Positions 44,715 to 54,163 are shown, numbered from the stretch's first letter. The stretch: DNA of 64,000 bases from Trinickia dinghuensis (GCF_003367175.1 NZ_QRGA01000021.1:1-64000), one strand, 5' to 3'. Made by a program: numbers and translations. Notes: generated by a model not told the origin, from the sequence alone.

Positions 44715-44874
44715 TTTCGCTCCTGATCGACTCCGCGATCGAAAGGGCTACGCTCGGCGCACCCGGGAGGCGGCGCACGGCGGGCTCGGCGGCCTGCTTT
44801 TCATTGTAGAAAATATGCGGCGCTTTGCCATTGCGGCAAGCGCCGGTCGCGTGGCCGTTGCGAAGGCGAGAACG

Positions 44875-46608
44875 TCAGATAGAGGGATTCATCCTACGGT
44901 AGGCGTCGAGCAGCGTCGTCTTGTAGACGGCGCCGACGAGCACGGGCTCCTCGGCGCATTCGACGACGGGCAGGCGCTCGCCCTGGAACGCCAGGAAGCG
45001 CTGCAAGGCGACGCCGATCGGCATATCGGGCGTGAGCATCGCGAACTCGGGCTGCAGGTAGTCCGCGGCGGTGCGGCTCGAGGTGTCGCGCCGCTCGAGC
45101 AAGTCCTGGGTGATGTCCTTCAAGGCCACCACGCCGCGGAAATGGCCGGTCTCGTCGGTGACGTACAGGTACTTCACCGGGTATTCGAGAAAAACGCGCG
45201 TCATTTCGCGCACGCTGGCGCCAAGCCGCACGACCGTATCGGCCGGCTTGACGAGTTCGCGCACCTGGGCCGCGCGCAGCCGCATCCGTTCCTGCTCGTC
45301 GGCATTGCGGCGCAGCGTGATTTCGTACATCGATGTCTTGTTGATCGCCCGCGAAACGAAATAGGCGACGACGCACGAGAGCATCAGCGGCAAGACCACC
45401 TGATAGCTCAGCGTCATCTCGAAGATCATGAGGATCGCCATCAGCGGCGCCTGCGTGGCGCCGGCCATGAACGCGCCCATGCCGACCATCGCGTAGGCGA
45501 ACGCGCCCGAGGTGCCGTGCGGCCACCAGCCGTGCACGACGAGGCCGAACAGCGAGCCGAACGTCGCGCCGACGAACAGCGTCGGCGTGAAGACCCCGCC
45601 GACGGCGCCCGAGCCCACCGTGGCCGCGGTCGCGATGATCTTGCAGACCAGCACGACGACGAGCGCGATCCATGTCCACTGCGAGTGCAGGATCGAATTG
45701 ACGACGCTGTAGCCGTTGCCCCAGACGTCGGGCACCCAGACGGAGACGACGCCCACGACGAGCCCGCCGAGCGCGAGCCTCACGGGCAGCGGGAGCGGCA
45801 GCCGCTTGAACTGCGCCCGCGACGTCTCGATCAGATGCAGGAACTGCGGGGCCACGGCGCCGCAGAGCAGGCCGAGCGCGACGAACAGCAGCACTTCGGG
45901 GCCGGCGATCGTCGGAAACACGGGCATCTCGTACGGCGGTTTGTAGCCCGAAAACTCGCGCATGACGATGTTGGCGACCACGGACGACACCAGGAGCGGC
46001 CCGAAGTTTTCCATGGCGATCGAGCCGAGCACGATCTCGGTGACGAAAAACGCGCCGGCGATGGGCGCGCTATAGGCCGAGGTAATCCCCGCGGCGGCGC
46101 CGCAGGCGACGAGCAGCCGCAGGCGCGGCGGATCGAAGTGGACGATGCGGCCGACGATCGAGCCTGCCAGCGCGGCGAGCTGCACCATCGGCCCTTCGCG
46201 GCCGATCGACCCGCCGAAGCCGATCGTGAACAGCGACGAGACGCTGCGCCAGGCGCTCTGCCAAATGGGGACGACGCCGTCGCCGATCGCGATCGCTTCC
46301 ATGTAATCGGACGTGGCGTGCTTATCGGCGCTGCGGCGGGCGAGGATCAGAAAGCCGCCGGCCAGCAGACCGCCTAGCGCCGGTAGCCAAATACGGACCG
46401 TCCAGGGCAGGGCGTGCGCCATCGCGACGAAGCTGCCGGTGCGGCCGGTGAACAGCCATTGGAAGACGTCGATCGCATGCCGGAAAGCGACCGTCGCGAA
46501 GGCGCCGAGCACGCCGACGACGACGGCCCAGACGAGCATCGTATGGGCGTCGGACAGACGAAACAGCGATTGTGCGCGCGTGCGCAGTCGAAGCAGAAAT
46601 GAAAGCAC
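44875..46608 (-). CDS. Voltage-gated chloride channel / CLC transporter with CBS domains
   Basis: A CLC-family membrane protein with about ten membrane helices. The anion-filter motif GGSIGREGPMVQLAAL carries the gating-glutamate position. GSGAVGGVFTPTLFVGATFG is the second filter loop, and APLMAILMIFEMTLSYQVVL follows. The last 130 residues carry two CBS domains (VKYLYVTDETGHFRGVVALK and FLAFQGERLPVVECAEEPVL). It moves chloride through the inner membrane and, in related proteins, supports acid resistance. GTG 46,608 gives 577 aa, a normal length. Upstream in-frame sequence is Arg-rich and unlikely, though ATG 46,665 remains possible. Confidence 0.9.
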   Translation of the reverse strand: MLSFLLRLRTRAQSLFRLSDAHTMLVWAVVVGVLGAFATVAFRHAIDVFQWLFTGRTGSFVAMAHALPWTVRIWLPALGGLLAGGFLILARRSADKHATSDYMEAIAIGDGVVPIWQSAWRSVSSLFTIGFGGSIGREGPMVQLAALAGSIVGRIVHFDPPRLRLLVACGAAAGITSAYSAPIAGAFFVTEIVLGSIAMENFGPLLVSSVVANIVMREFSGYKPPYEMPVFPTIAGPEVLLFVALGLLCGAVAPQFLHLIETSRAQFKRLPLPLPVRLALGGLVVGVVSVWVPDVWGNGYSVVNSILHSQWTWIALVVVLVCKIIATAATVGSGAVGGVFTPTLFVGATFGSLFGLVVHGWWPHGTSGAFAYAMVGMGAFMAGATQAPLMAILMIFEMTLSYQVVLPLMLSCVVAYFVSRAINKTSMYEITLRRNADEQERMRLRAAQVRELVKPADTVVRLGASVREMTRVFLEYPVKYLYVTDETGHFRGVVALKDITQDLLERRDTSSRTAADYLQPEFAMLTPDMPIGVALQRFLAFQGERLPVVECAEEPVLVGAVYKTTLLDAYRRMNPSI

Positions 46609-46735
46609 GGGAAAAGCGTCAGCTCGGGGTTCGATTAAATTTGGGGGCGAGCGCAAGCATAGCATCGGCTCGGGGCACGCGAACGCGCCCGTGCGCTCGG
46701 CGTCCGGCGCGGACAAACCGGTGTCGCGGCATGGC

Positions 46736-47470
46736 TCAATGCGCCTTCGCGTCGAGTTCGGGGTAATGCCGGAAGATGCCTGTTTCGTTGAACGGCAGGC
46801 GGCGTTCCGACGCCAGATAGGCGGCGATGTTCGGCCGCGCCGCGACGGCTTTGCGCAAGCGCGCCAGACGCGGGTAGTGCGAGCCGAACCGGGCCGTCGC
46901 ACGCGGGAACGCGTAATGAAGCCCCTCGATCAGCTGGAACATCGACAGATCGGCGTAGGTCAGGGAATCGCCGGCGAGATGACCATCGCCTTGCGGGTTT
47001 TGAGCGAGGACGCGTTCGAAGTAGCGCATGAACTTCGGCAGCCGGTGCGCGAGGAAATCGGCCGCGCGCGCTTGGGCGGGCGCTTTTTGCTCTTCGTAGT
47101 ACTGGCCGCTGGCGATCGGATGATGGGTGTCGTGCGCCTCCGTCACCATGTCCGCGATCGTCAACTGCAGGCCGTGCACGGTGTAGCGCAGGTCCGACTC
47201 CGGCGCGAGGCCGAGCTTGGGGCCGAGGTAGAGCAGAATGTTGGCGGTTTGCGGCACGATCAGGTCGCCGTCCTTCAGAAACGGCGGCGCGAACGGAATC
47301 TGCGCCTCGGTCTTGCTGCCCAAGAGGGCCATCATGGCCGACTGGCCCTGGCCGTCGTCCTCGCTGCCCCGTGCAATGTCCACGTAGGGCGCCCCTGCTT
47401 CTTCCAGCGCAAGCCGGACGAATTCCCCACGGCCTTGCAGTCCGTCCCAGTAATAGAGTTCGTAAGCCAT
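46736..47470 (-). CDS. Glutathione S-transferase
   Basis: A 244-aa GST. The N-terminal thioredoxin-like domain (MAYELYYWDGLQGRGEFVRL, then the cis-Pro/substrate region QIPFAPPFLKDGDLIVPQTA) is followed by an all-helical C-terminal domain ending GDSLTYADLSMFQLIEGLHY. A Tyr early in the protein (YELYYW) could be catalytic. It conjugates glutathione to electrophiles or acts in related reductions. AGGAGG sits 6 nt before the ATG. Preceded by a large hairpin. Confidence 0.9.
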   Translation of the reverse strand: MAYELYYWDGLQGRGEFVRLALEEAGAPYVDIARGSEDDGQGQSAMMALLGSKTEAQIPFAPPFLKDGDLIVPQTANILLYLGPKLGLAPESDLRYTVHGLQLTIADMVTEAHDTHHPIASGQYYEEQKAPAQARAADFLAHRLPKFMRYFERVLAQNPQGDGHLAGDSLTYADLSMFQLIEGLHYAFPRATARFGSHYPRLARLRKAVAARPNIAAYLASERRLPFNETGIFRHYPELDAKAH

Positions 47471-47493
47471 CTGCACCTCCTAAAAGCGGCGAA

Positions 47494-47552
47494 GTGCCGC
47501 CCCTCCATGATCGCCCCAGGCGTGGGGGGGCGACAACGGAGGTGGGCGGCAC
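47494..47552 (-). terminator. Long two-part hairpin between the yeiH-type and GST genes
   Basis: GTGCCGCCCCTCC at 47,494-47,506 pairs with GGAGGTGGGCGGCAC at 47,538-47,552 with a 2-nt bulge. Inside, CGCCCC at 47,512-47,517 pairs with GGGGCG at 47,527-47,532. It lies between the end of the yeiH-type gene and the start of the GST gene on the minus strand. It probably terminates the former or modulates the latter. No T tract. Confidence 0.55.
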
Positions 47553-47593
47553 GCGGTTGCGCTGCGTTCTGCTACCGCAGCTGGCGCACGTTC

Positions 47594-48703
47594 TTACGCG
47601 AATACGTGCTCGACGCCCCAGGTGATCGCCAAGCCGCCGACGATGAGCCAAAGATAGAGGAGGAAGCCCGTCGCCAAGGCGCGCGGGCCGGCCTTGCGCA
47701 CCTGCGAGACTTGCGTTTCGATGCCGAGCGCCGTCATCGCCATCGTCAGCGCGAAGGTATCGATCGCATTCAGGGTTTGCGTCGCGGTGCTCGGGAGCAC
47801 GTGCAGCGAATTGACGATCACGCAAGCCAGGAATCCCAGCGCGAACCAGGGCACGGCCAGCTTGCGCGGCGCGTGGGCGTGGGCGTGGCCCGTGGCGCCG
47901 GTTGCGTCGCGGCGCGCTTGGCGCGCGAGCCAGAAGCCGAGCGTGAGCAGCACGGGCACGAGCAGCATGACGCGCGTCATCTTCACGATCGTCGCGATAT
48001 GGGTGGCCTCGGGGCTGACGTTGCTGGCGGCGCCCACGACTTGCGCGACCTCGTGGATCGTGCCGCCGAAGAACAGGCCGACGCCGAGCGTGTCGAGGTG
48101 AATCCAGCCGGCGCGGTACATGAGCGGGTACAGGAACATCGACAGCGTGCCGAACAGAACGACGCTGCCCACGGCAACAGCGCTCTTTTCAGGCTTGGAC
48201 TGCAGCGTCGATTCGAACGCGAGCACGGCCGCGGCGCCGCAAATCGCGCTGCCCGCCGCGTTCAGGATTGCCGTGTCGCGATCGAGCTTCATCAGCTTCA
48301 TGCCCAGCCAGGTGCCGAGCAGCAGCGTGCTGACGACGACGAGCACGGACTCCGTCAGCCCCGGCAGCCCCACCTGGGCGATTTCCTGCAGGCTCACGCG
48401 CAGCCCGAAAAACGCCACCGCGATACGCAGCAGCTTGCGCGCGGAGAAATTGACGCCGGCGGCCCAGTGCGCGGGCATGCCGGCGCGCAGTGTATTGCCG
48501 TAGAAGGCGCCGGCGACGATGCCGACGATGAGCGGACTGATGCCGAGGCCGGCGATTGCGGGCAGGGCGGCCAGCCGGGTGACCGCCGCGGCGAACAGCG
48601 CGACGAACAGAACACCGTTGAGCTGACCGTGGGAGGCGGTCTGTGACTGTGATGGCGCGGAGAGCGTAGACGTGTGGGACATCTTGGGTGCCTCTGTGGG
48701 CAT
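47594..48703 (-). CDS. yeiH: YeiH family putative sulfate exporter (UPF0324)
   Basis: A 369-aa membrane protein with about ten helices. The family pattern includes GISPLIVGIVAGAFYGNTLR, then ARKLLRIAVAFFGLRVSLQE and NAAGSAICGAAAVLAFESTL. It is linked to a divergent LysR regulator, as in E. coli yeiH-yeiE. The transported molecule is uncertain: database names say sulfate exporter, but evidence is thin. The N-terminal 35 residues are Ser/Thr-rich and cytosolic. Confidence 0.9.
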   Translation of the reverse strand: MPTEAPKMSHTSTLSAPSQSQTASHGQLNGVLFVALFAAAVTRLAALPAIAGLGISPLIVGIVAGAFYGNTLRAGMPAHWAAGVNFSARKLLRIAVAFFGLRVSLQEIAQVGLPGLTESVLVVVSTLLLGTWLGMKLMKLDRDTAILNAAGSAICGAAAVLAFESTLQSKPEKSAVAVGSVVLFGTLSMFLYPLMYRAGWIHLDTLGVGLFFGGTIHEVAQVVGAASNVSPEATHIATIVKMTRVMLLVPVLLTLGFWLARQARRDATGATGHAHAHAPRKLAVPWFALGFLACVIVNSLHVLPSTATQTLNAIDTFALTMAMTALGIETQVSQVRKAGPRALATGFLLYLWLIVGGLAITWGVEHVFA

Positions 48704-48732
48704 GGTTTAGATGGCCTAATCCTAAATTACAT

Positions 48733-48785
48733 ATAAGCTTATGAAAAATCGTCATTTGTGAAGTAATATATCGGTGTAGCCGATA
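48733..48785. promoter_or_regulatory. Divergent yeiH/lysR control region with two palindromes
   Basis: ATAAGCTTAT at 48,733-48,742 is a perfect palindrome. TATCGG (48,769-48,774) and CCGATA (48,780-48,785) form a perfect inverted repeat with a 5-bp spacer. Both lie in an AT-rich intergenic segment between the divergent genes and are candidate LysR-type binding sites. Confidence 0.5.
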
Positions 48786-48796
48786 CTTTTCCCCAT

Positions 48797-49699
48797 ATGT
48801 CACCTGATCAACTGATAACGTTCGCGGCGGTCGCCGAGCGTCTGAACATCAGCCGCGCGGCCGATGCGCTGCATCTGTCGCAGCCGGCCGTGTCGGGGCA
48901 ACTGCGGCAGTTGCAGGACGAGTTCGGCGAGCCGCTCTACCGGCGCGACGGACGGGGCGTTCGGCTCACGCCGAGCGGCGCTCAGCTCGCCGAGTACGCA
49001 CTCAAGCTGCGCGATACGTTCCGCCAGGCGCAGGCTTATCGCAATGCGTTGCGTGGTGTCGCGCGCGGCACGCTGCGGATCGGCGCGAGCACGACGATCG
49101 CGAGCTACCTGCTGCCGTACCTGATCGCGGAGTTCCAGCGCCGGTATCCCGAGGTCGAGGTTCAAACGGCCGGCGGCAATACCGGGGAAATCGTCGCGTC
49201 GCTGTCGTCGCTCGACGTCGCCATGATCGAAGGGCCGGTCGGCGCCGACTTGCCGGAAGGCACGGGAGTCCGGGTTTGGCGCGAGGACGAGATCGTCGCC
49301 ATCGTTCCACGCGGCCATCCGCTGGCTGAACGCGTTGCTCGACCGGGCGTAAAACCGGCACTGGCCGACGTAGCGGCTTATCCGCTCGTCATGCGAGAGG
49401 AGGGATCGGGCGTGCGGCAGTTCGTCGAGCAGTCGTTCGAGGCGGCAGGCGTCGCGCCGCAGGTCGCATTGGCCGTGGCGGGCGTGGAGGGCGTGAAGGA
49501 GGCCGTGCGCGCCGGCATGGGCGTGGGTTTCGTTTCCGCGATGTCGATGCGCCATGAAGACGGCGCGCTTGCGCAGCTATCGATCATGCCGAAGGCGCTG
49601 ACGCGCCATTTCTCCATTCTCGTCCCGCACGAAGGGGCGCCTTCGCGCGTCGCCACCGGCTTTCTTGAACTCTGCACGGCCGTACCGGCCGCCGCGTAG
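48797..49699 (+). CDS. LysR-type transcriptional regulator
   Basis: A 300-aa LTTR with N-terminal winged HTH (FAAVAERLNISRAADALHLS and QPAVSGQLRQLQDEFG) and a periplasmic-binding-protein-like effector domain starting TLRIGASTTIASYLLPYLIA. The sequence is close to the CysB-like/YeiE/CbbR subgroup (GNTGEIVASLSSLDVAMIEG). It is divergent from the yeiH-type exporter and probably regulates it and itself through the intergenic palindromes. ATG 48,797 was chosen because it gives the usual LTTR N-terminus. Confidence 0.93.
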   Translation: MSPDQLITFAAVAERLNISRAADALHLSQPAVSGQLRQLQDEFGEPLYRRDGRGVRLTPSGAQLAEYALKLRDTFRQAQAYRNALRGVARGTLRIGASTTIASYLLPYLIAEFQRRYPEVEVQTAGGNTGEIVASLSSLDVAMIEGPVGADLPEGTGVRVWREDEIVAIVPRGHPLAERVARPGVKPALADVAAYPLVMREEGSGVRQFVEQSFEAAGVAPQVALAVAGVEGVKEAVRAGMGVGFVSAMSMRHEDGALAQLSIMPKALTRHFSILVPHEGAPSRVATGFLELCTAVPAAA

Positions 49700-49783
49700 G
49701 GATTACCATGATGGCGCGCGGCGGGCCGCCGAGTGCAAGATAAATGCAGTCGAGCCCGCCGCTCGATTTTTTTGAAATTCTTT

Positions 49784-49797
49784 TGGAACCGGTTCCA
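49784..49797. promoter_or_regulatory. PtxS-type LacI-family operator at the kguE start
   Basis: TGGAACCGGTTCCA is a perfect 14-bp palindrome. PtxS in Pseudomonas recognises the closely similar TGAAACCGGTTTCA. It lies 3 bp before the likely kguE ATG and upstream of genes matching the 2-ketogluconate pathway, with a ptxS-like gene at the end of the cluster. Repression relieved by 2-ketogluconate is inferred from that system. Confidence 0.85.
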
Positions 49798-49800
49798 TCG

Positions 49801-50592
49801 ATGTTGAACGTGAAAAATAGTGCGTCTGCGCCGGAGATCGTCATCGTCGCGAGCGCATTCGGCGCGCAATCGGTACGCCGTCTCGGCCACGCGGCCTGGC
49901 TCGATACCGTCGCCGACGCCGGAGCCGCCGGTTTCGAAGTGCGGCGCGAGCTTTTTTCGCACGAGGCCGAGGCCTCTTGCGAGGCGCTGCATACGCTGGG
50001 GGCCGCCGTGGCTGCACGCGGGATGTGGGCCGTGTACTCGACCCCGGCCGGGCTTTATCGAGACGACGGGACGCTGGACGCCCCGGCGCTGGCGGGGGCC
50101 TACGCCGAGGCCGACGCGCTCGGCGCGCGGTGGGTGAAGCTGCAGTTGGGCACGTTCGCGGAGCAAGCCGACGCGGCGACGATCGTTCGGGTCGGTGCGG
50201 GCCGTCGCGCGCGACTCGTCGTCGAAAACGGCCAGCACGAGCAGGACGGTAAGATTGCGCGCTTCGTCGCGCTGTTCGCCGCGCTCGAGCGAGAGGGCGC
50301 ATCGGGTGCGCTCGGTATGACCTTCGACACCGGAAACTGGCACTGGTCCGGCCAAGCGCCGCTCGATGCGGCCGCCGCGCTTGCGCCGCACGTCGAATAT
50401 GTCCATTGCAAATCGTCCGAGGGGCTGGGCGCGCGGCGGTTTCCCGTCGCGCCCGCGCCGGACGACTCCCTGTTTCGGTCCGTTCTCGATATCCTGCCGC
50501 GCACCGCGCCGCGCGGCATCGAGTTTCCGCTCGACGAGCGGGCGCCGGCCGAGGACGCGCGGCGCAAGGTGGCCTGGTTGGCCGCGGCATGA
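49801..50592 (+). CDS. kguE: 2-ketogluconate epimerase/isomerase-type TIM-barrel protein
   Basis: A 263-aa sugar phosphate isomerase/epimerase-like TIM barrel (xylose-isomerase-like superfamily). The N-terminal FGAQSVRRLGHAAWLDTVAD and FEVRRELFSHEAE are followed by the metal-site region LVVENGQHEQDG and GMTFDTGNWHW. It matches KguE in gene order and general sequence. Its exact reaction in 2-ketogluconate use is poorly defined. The start is uncertain: ATG 49,801 sits directly behind the operator without a ribosome site, GTG 49,810 is possible, and ATG 49,744 would place the operator inside the gene. Confidence 0.78.
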   Translation: MLNVKNSASAPEIVIVASAFGAQSVRRLGHAAWLDTVADAGAAGFEVRRELFSHEAEASCEALHTLGAAVAARGMWAVYSTPAGLYRDDGTLDAPALAGAYAEADALGARWVKLQLGTFAEQADAATIVRVGAGRRARLVVENGQHEQDGKIARFVALFAALEREGASGALGMTFDTGNWHWSGQAPLDAAAALAPHVEYVHCKSSEGLGARRFPVAPAPDDSLFRSVLDILPRTAPRGIEFPLDERAPAEDARRKVAWLAAA

Positions 50593-50730
50593 AACCGGAT
50601 GCGCCCGATCGTTGCGAAGGGCTAGGAATGGCTAGGAAGGGATAGGACGCCCTGAACAGTTGAGGAAGGGAAGCGCGCGCCGCGCGGTTTCGGGTTTCAA
50701 TTGAGAGAGAACGTGAACAAGGAGTCATCG

Positions 50731-51690
50731 ATGTCTTCCCCGCTCGACGTATTGACCTACGGTGAGGCCATGGCGCTTTTCGTCGCCGACGAAGCGGGCC
50801 CGCTCGCGTCGGTCGGCCATTTCACGAAACGCATTGCCGGCGCCGATCTGAACGTCGCGATCGGTCTGTCGAGGCTAGGCTTTCGCACGGGCTACGTGAG
50901 CCGGGTGGGCACCGACGCGTTCGGCCGCTATGTGCTCGATACGCTCGAGAAAGAGGGTATCGATGCCAGCCATGTCAGCGTCGATACGCGCTATCCGACA
51001 GGCTTCCAGCTGAAGTCGAAGGAGACGGACGGCCGCGACCCGAGCGTCGAGTATTTCCGCAAAGGGTCGGCCGCGAGCCACCTTTCGGTCGACGATTACG
51101 ATCCCGAGTACGTGGGCTCGGCCCGCCATCTGCATCTGACGGGCGTGGCGCCCGCGATTTCCGCCTCGTCGCGGGATCTGGCGTTCCGGCTCGCGGAGTC
51201 GATGCGCGCCGCCGGCAAGACGATCTCGTTCGACCCGAACTTGCGTCCGACGCTGTGGCCGTCGCGCGAGACGATGGCCGCGACGCTCAATGCGCTCGCC
51301 GCGCTGTCCGATTGGGTGCTGCCGGGGCTTGGAGAAGGGCTCGTGCTCACGGGCTATGAAACCCCCGAGGACGTCGCCAAGTTTTATCTCGATTTGGGCG
51401 TGCGCGGCGTCGTCGTGAAACTCGGCGCGCAGGGTGCTTATTTCCGGACGGCGGACCAATCCGGCTACGTGGCCGCCCAGCCGGTGACCCGTGTCGTCGA
51501 TACCGTCGGCGCCGGCGATGGATTCGCGGTCGGCGTCGTCAGTGCGCTGCTCGAAGGACGCGACCTGCCGACAGCCGTTGCGCGCGGGAACCGGATCGGC
51601 GCCTTGGCGATTCAGGTCATCGGCGATTCGGAAGGATTGCCCACGCGCGCGGAACTCGACAAGCTCGAACGCATGACCGCTCCCGCCTGA
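50731..51690 (+). CDS. kguK: 2-ketogluconate kinase (PfkB family)
   Basis: A 319-aa PfkB carbohydrate kinase. The substrate lid and sugar-binding parts include LTYGEAMALFVADEAGPLAS and GADLNVAIGLSRLGFRTGYV. The ATP and catalytic motif is VDTVGAGDGFAVG, with its Asp as base. In this context it would phosphorylate 2-ketogluconate to 2-keto-6-phosphogluconate. Sequence alone would equally allow a 2-keto-3-deoxygluconate kinase (KdgK), and the assignment rests on neighbours. ATG 50,731 follows AAGGAG at good distance. Confidence 0.85.
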   Translation: MSSPLDVLTYGEAMALFVADEAGPLASVGHFTKRIAGADLNVAIGLSRLGFRTGYVSRVGTDAFGRYVLDTLEKEGIDASHVSVDTRYPTGFQLKSKETDGRDPSVEYFRKGSAASHLSVDDYDPEYVGSARHLHLTGVAPAISASSRDLAFRLAESMRAAGKTISFDPNLRPTLWPSRETMAATLNALAALSDWVLPGLGEGLVLTGYETPEDVAKFYLDLGVRGVVVKLGAQGAYFRTADQSGYVAAQPVTRVVDTVGAGDGFAVGVVSALLEGRDLPTAVARGNRIGALAIQVIGDSEGLPTRAELDKLERMTAPA

Positions 51691-51880
51691 GCGGGCGGTC
51701 GCGCACCCGAACGCAGGCGGCGCCGGATTTGCCTACACTGCACGCCATGCCATGCGCGAGAGACGCGAAAGAAGCGAGAAACGAGAAGCTAGTCTGCACG
51801 TCAGACGCTAGACGCAAGATACGACGCGGTGCCCGATGGCGCCGTTCCCCTTGAAACGCAGCACAGGGAGGAGACACCCC

Positions 51881-53167
51881 ATGCTTAAATCGATTGCGCC
51901 GCGCCGGTGGTGGACGATCATGCCGATCGTCTTCATCACCTACAGCCTTGCCTATCTCGATCGAGCGAACTTCGGATTCGCGTCGGCAGCCGGCATCAAC
52001 AAGGACCTCGGGATCAGTCCGGCGCTCGCCTCGCTGATCGGCGCGCTGTTTTTTCTCGGCTACTTCTTCTTCCAGATCCCCGGCGCCATCTATGCGGAAC
52101 GGCGCAGCGTGCGAAAGCTCGTGTTCGTGAGCCTCGTGCTCTGGGGCGGCTGCGCGGCGCTCACGGGCATCGTCAGCAATGTCGCTTGGCTGATCGCCTT
52201 GCGGTTCCTGCTCGGTGTGGTCGAGGCTGCCGTCATGCCGGCGATGCTGATCTTCATCAGCAACTGGTTCACGAAGACCGAGCGGTCACGCGCCAACACC
52301 TTCTTGATCCTCGGCAATCCCGTCACGGTGCTGTGGATGTCGGTCGTTTCGGGCTATCTCGTGCATGCGTTCGGCTGGCGTGAGATGTTCGTCGCGGAAG
52401 GGGCACCCGCAATCGTCTGGGCCGTCTGCTGGTGGTTCTTGGTGCGCGATAAACCGAACGACGTCGAGTGGCTCACGGGCGAAGAGAAGCGCGCGCTCGC
52501 TCAAACGCTCGCGGCCGAACAAGCGGCCATCAAACCCGTGCGCAATTACGCCGAAGCGTTCCGCTCGCCCGCGGTCATCAAGCTGTCCGCACAGTACTTC
52601 TGCTGGAGCATCGGCGTGTACGGCTTTGTGCTGTGGCTGCCGTCGATCATCAAGAACGGCTCGTCGGTCGGGATGGTCGAGACGGGCTGGCTCTCGGCGC
52701 TGCCCTATCTGATGGCGACGATCGCGATGCTCGCGGCCTCGTGGGCCTCGGACAAGCTCGATGCGCGCAAAGCGTTCGTCTGGCCGTTCCTGCTCGTCGG
52801 CGCGGCGGCGTTCGCCGGCTCGTATGCGCTCGGTTCGACGCATTTTTGGGGCTCCTACGCATTGCTCGTCGTGGCCGGCGCCGCGATGTACGCACCGTAT
52901 GGGCCGTTCTTCGCCATCGTTCCCGAACTGCTGCCCAAGAACGTCGCCGGCGGGGCGATGGCGCTCATCAACAGCATGGGGGCGCTCGGCTCGTTCGTCG
53001 GCTCCTATGTCGTCGGCTATCTGAACGGCACGACCGGCTCGCCCGCCGCTTCCTATGCCTTCATGAGCGCCGCGCTCGTGGCGGCCGTCCTGCTGACGCT
53101 GGCCGTCAAAGCGCAGCCGGCCGGCGATGCGCTGCTCGGCGCGCGCGCCCATGCCCACGGAAAGTGA
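51881..53167 (+). CDS. kguT: 2-ketogluconate MFS transporter
   Basis: A 428-aa major facilitator of the anion:cation symporter (ACS) group with 12 predicted helices. The first segments are RRWWTIMPIVFITYSLAYLD and RANFGFASAAGINKDLGISP. The family loop is YAERRSVRKLVFVSLVLWGG. It would import 2-ketogluconate with protons. GGGAGGAG before ATG 51,881 supports the start. The downstream kguD follows after 6 bp, so the two are co-transcribed. Confidence 0.88.
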   Translation: MLKSIAPRRWWTIMPIVFITYSLAYLDRANFGFASAAGINKDLGISPALASLIGALFFLGYFFFQIPGAIYAERRSVRKLVFVSLVLWGGCAALTGIVSNVAWLIALRFLLGVVEAAVMPAMLIFISNWFTKTERSRANTFLILGNPVTVLWMSVVSGYLVHAFGWREMFVAEGAPAIVWAVCWWFLVRDKPNDVEWLTGEEKRALAQTLAAEQAAIKPVRNYAEAFRSPAVIKLSAQYFCWSIGVYGFVLWLPSIIKNGSSVGMVETGWLSALPYLMATIAMLAASWASDKLDARKAFVWPFLLVGAAAFAGSYALGSTHFWGSYALLVVAGAAMYAPYGPFFAIVPELLPKNVAGGAMALINSMGALGSFVGSYVVGYLNGTTGSPAASYAFMSAALVAAVLLTLAVKAQPAGDALLGARAHAHGK

Positions 53168-53173
53168 AATCGA

Positions 53174-54163
53174 ATGACACCGAAAATCGTCGTCTATAAA
53201 AGCCTGCCGCCCGACGTTCTCGACGATCTGCGCCGGCATGCGCAAGTCGTCGTCTTGGAGCCCGCGCCCGGCCAGTCGCGCGAGGCGCTGTCCGATGCGC
53301 TCGGCGCGGCGCTCGTCGATGCCGACGGCGCCATCGGCGCCAGCATCAAGGTGACGCCGACCATGATCGAACGCGCGCCTCGGCTCAAGGCGATCTCGAC
53401 GATTTCGGTGGGCCTCGACAACTTCGACGTGCCCGATCTGACCCGCCGCGGCATCGTGCTCGCGCACACGCCCGACGTCCTCACGGAATCCACGGCGGAC
53501 ACCGTGTTCGCGCTGGTGCTGTCGACGGCGCGGCGCGTGGTCGAACTGGCCGATTGGGTCAAGGCGGGGCAGTGGCGGGGGAGCATCGGCCCCGAGCAAT
53601 ACGGCGTCGATGTGAACGGCAAGACGATCGGCATCGTCGGGCTCGGGCGCATCGGCGGGGCGCTCGCGCGCCGCGCCGCGCTCGGCTTCGGCATGCGCGT
53701 GCTCTACACGAACCGGCATCCGAACGAGCAAGCCGAACTCGCCTACGGTGCGCGGCGCGTCGAACTTGCCGAGCTGCTCGCGCAATCGGATTTCGTCTGT
53801 CTGCAGGTGCCGCTCACGCCGCAGACGCAGCGGATGATCGGCGCGCGCGAACTGCATGCGATGAAACGCCGCGCGATCCTCATCAACGCCTCGCGCGGCG
53901 CGATCGTCGACGAAGCCGCGCTGATCGCCGCGCTGGCCGACGGCACGATCGCGGGTGCAGGCCTCGACGTGTTCGAGCATGAACCGCTTGCCGCCGATTC
54001 GCCGCTGCTCGCGATGCGCAACGTGGTGGCCTTGCCGCACATCGGTTCGGCCACCCACGAGACGCGCCACGCGATGGCGCGCTGCGCCGCCGATAACCTC
54101 GTCGATGCGCTCGCCGGGCGTCTGACGCGCAACGTCGCGAATCCCGAAGTGCTCGCACGTTGA
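53174..54163 (+). CDS. kguD: 2-keto-6-phosphogluconate reductase (D-2-hydroxyacid dehydrogenase family)
   Basis: A 329-aa D-isomer-specific 2-hydroxyacid dehydrogenase. The Rossmann motif is GIVGLGRIGGALARR. Catalytic Arg is in NASRGAIVDE, Glu in AGLDVFEHEPL and His in ALPHIGSATHETR. In Pseudomonas KguD reduces 2-keto-6-phosphogluconate to 6-phosphogluconate with NADPH, feeding the Entner-Doudoroff pathway. The family also includes glyoxylate/hydroxypyruvate reductases, so the substrate is inferred from the cluster. It closes the catabolic set before the regulator gene. Confidence 0.88.
   Translation: MTPKIVVYKSLPPDVLDDLRRHAQVVVLEPAPGQSREALSDALGAALVDADGAIGASIKVTPTMIERAPRLKAISTISVGLDNFDVPDLTRRGIVLAHTPDVLTESTADTVFALVLSTARRVVELADWVKAGQWRGSIGPEQYGVDVNGKTIGIVGLGRIGGALARRAALGFGMRVLYTNRHPNEQAELAYGARRVELAELLAQSDFVCLQVPLTPQTQRMIGARELHAMKRRAILINASRGAIVDEAALIAALADGTIAGAGLDVFEHEPLAADSPLLAMRNVVALPHIGSATHETRHAMARCAADNLVDALAGRLTRNVANPEVLAR

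Noticed and set aside
44815-46377. 520-codon plus-strand frame opposite the CLC gene
   Set aside because: Antisense shadow rich in Arg, Asp and His. The CLC protein on the other strand is unmistakable.
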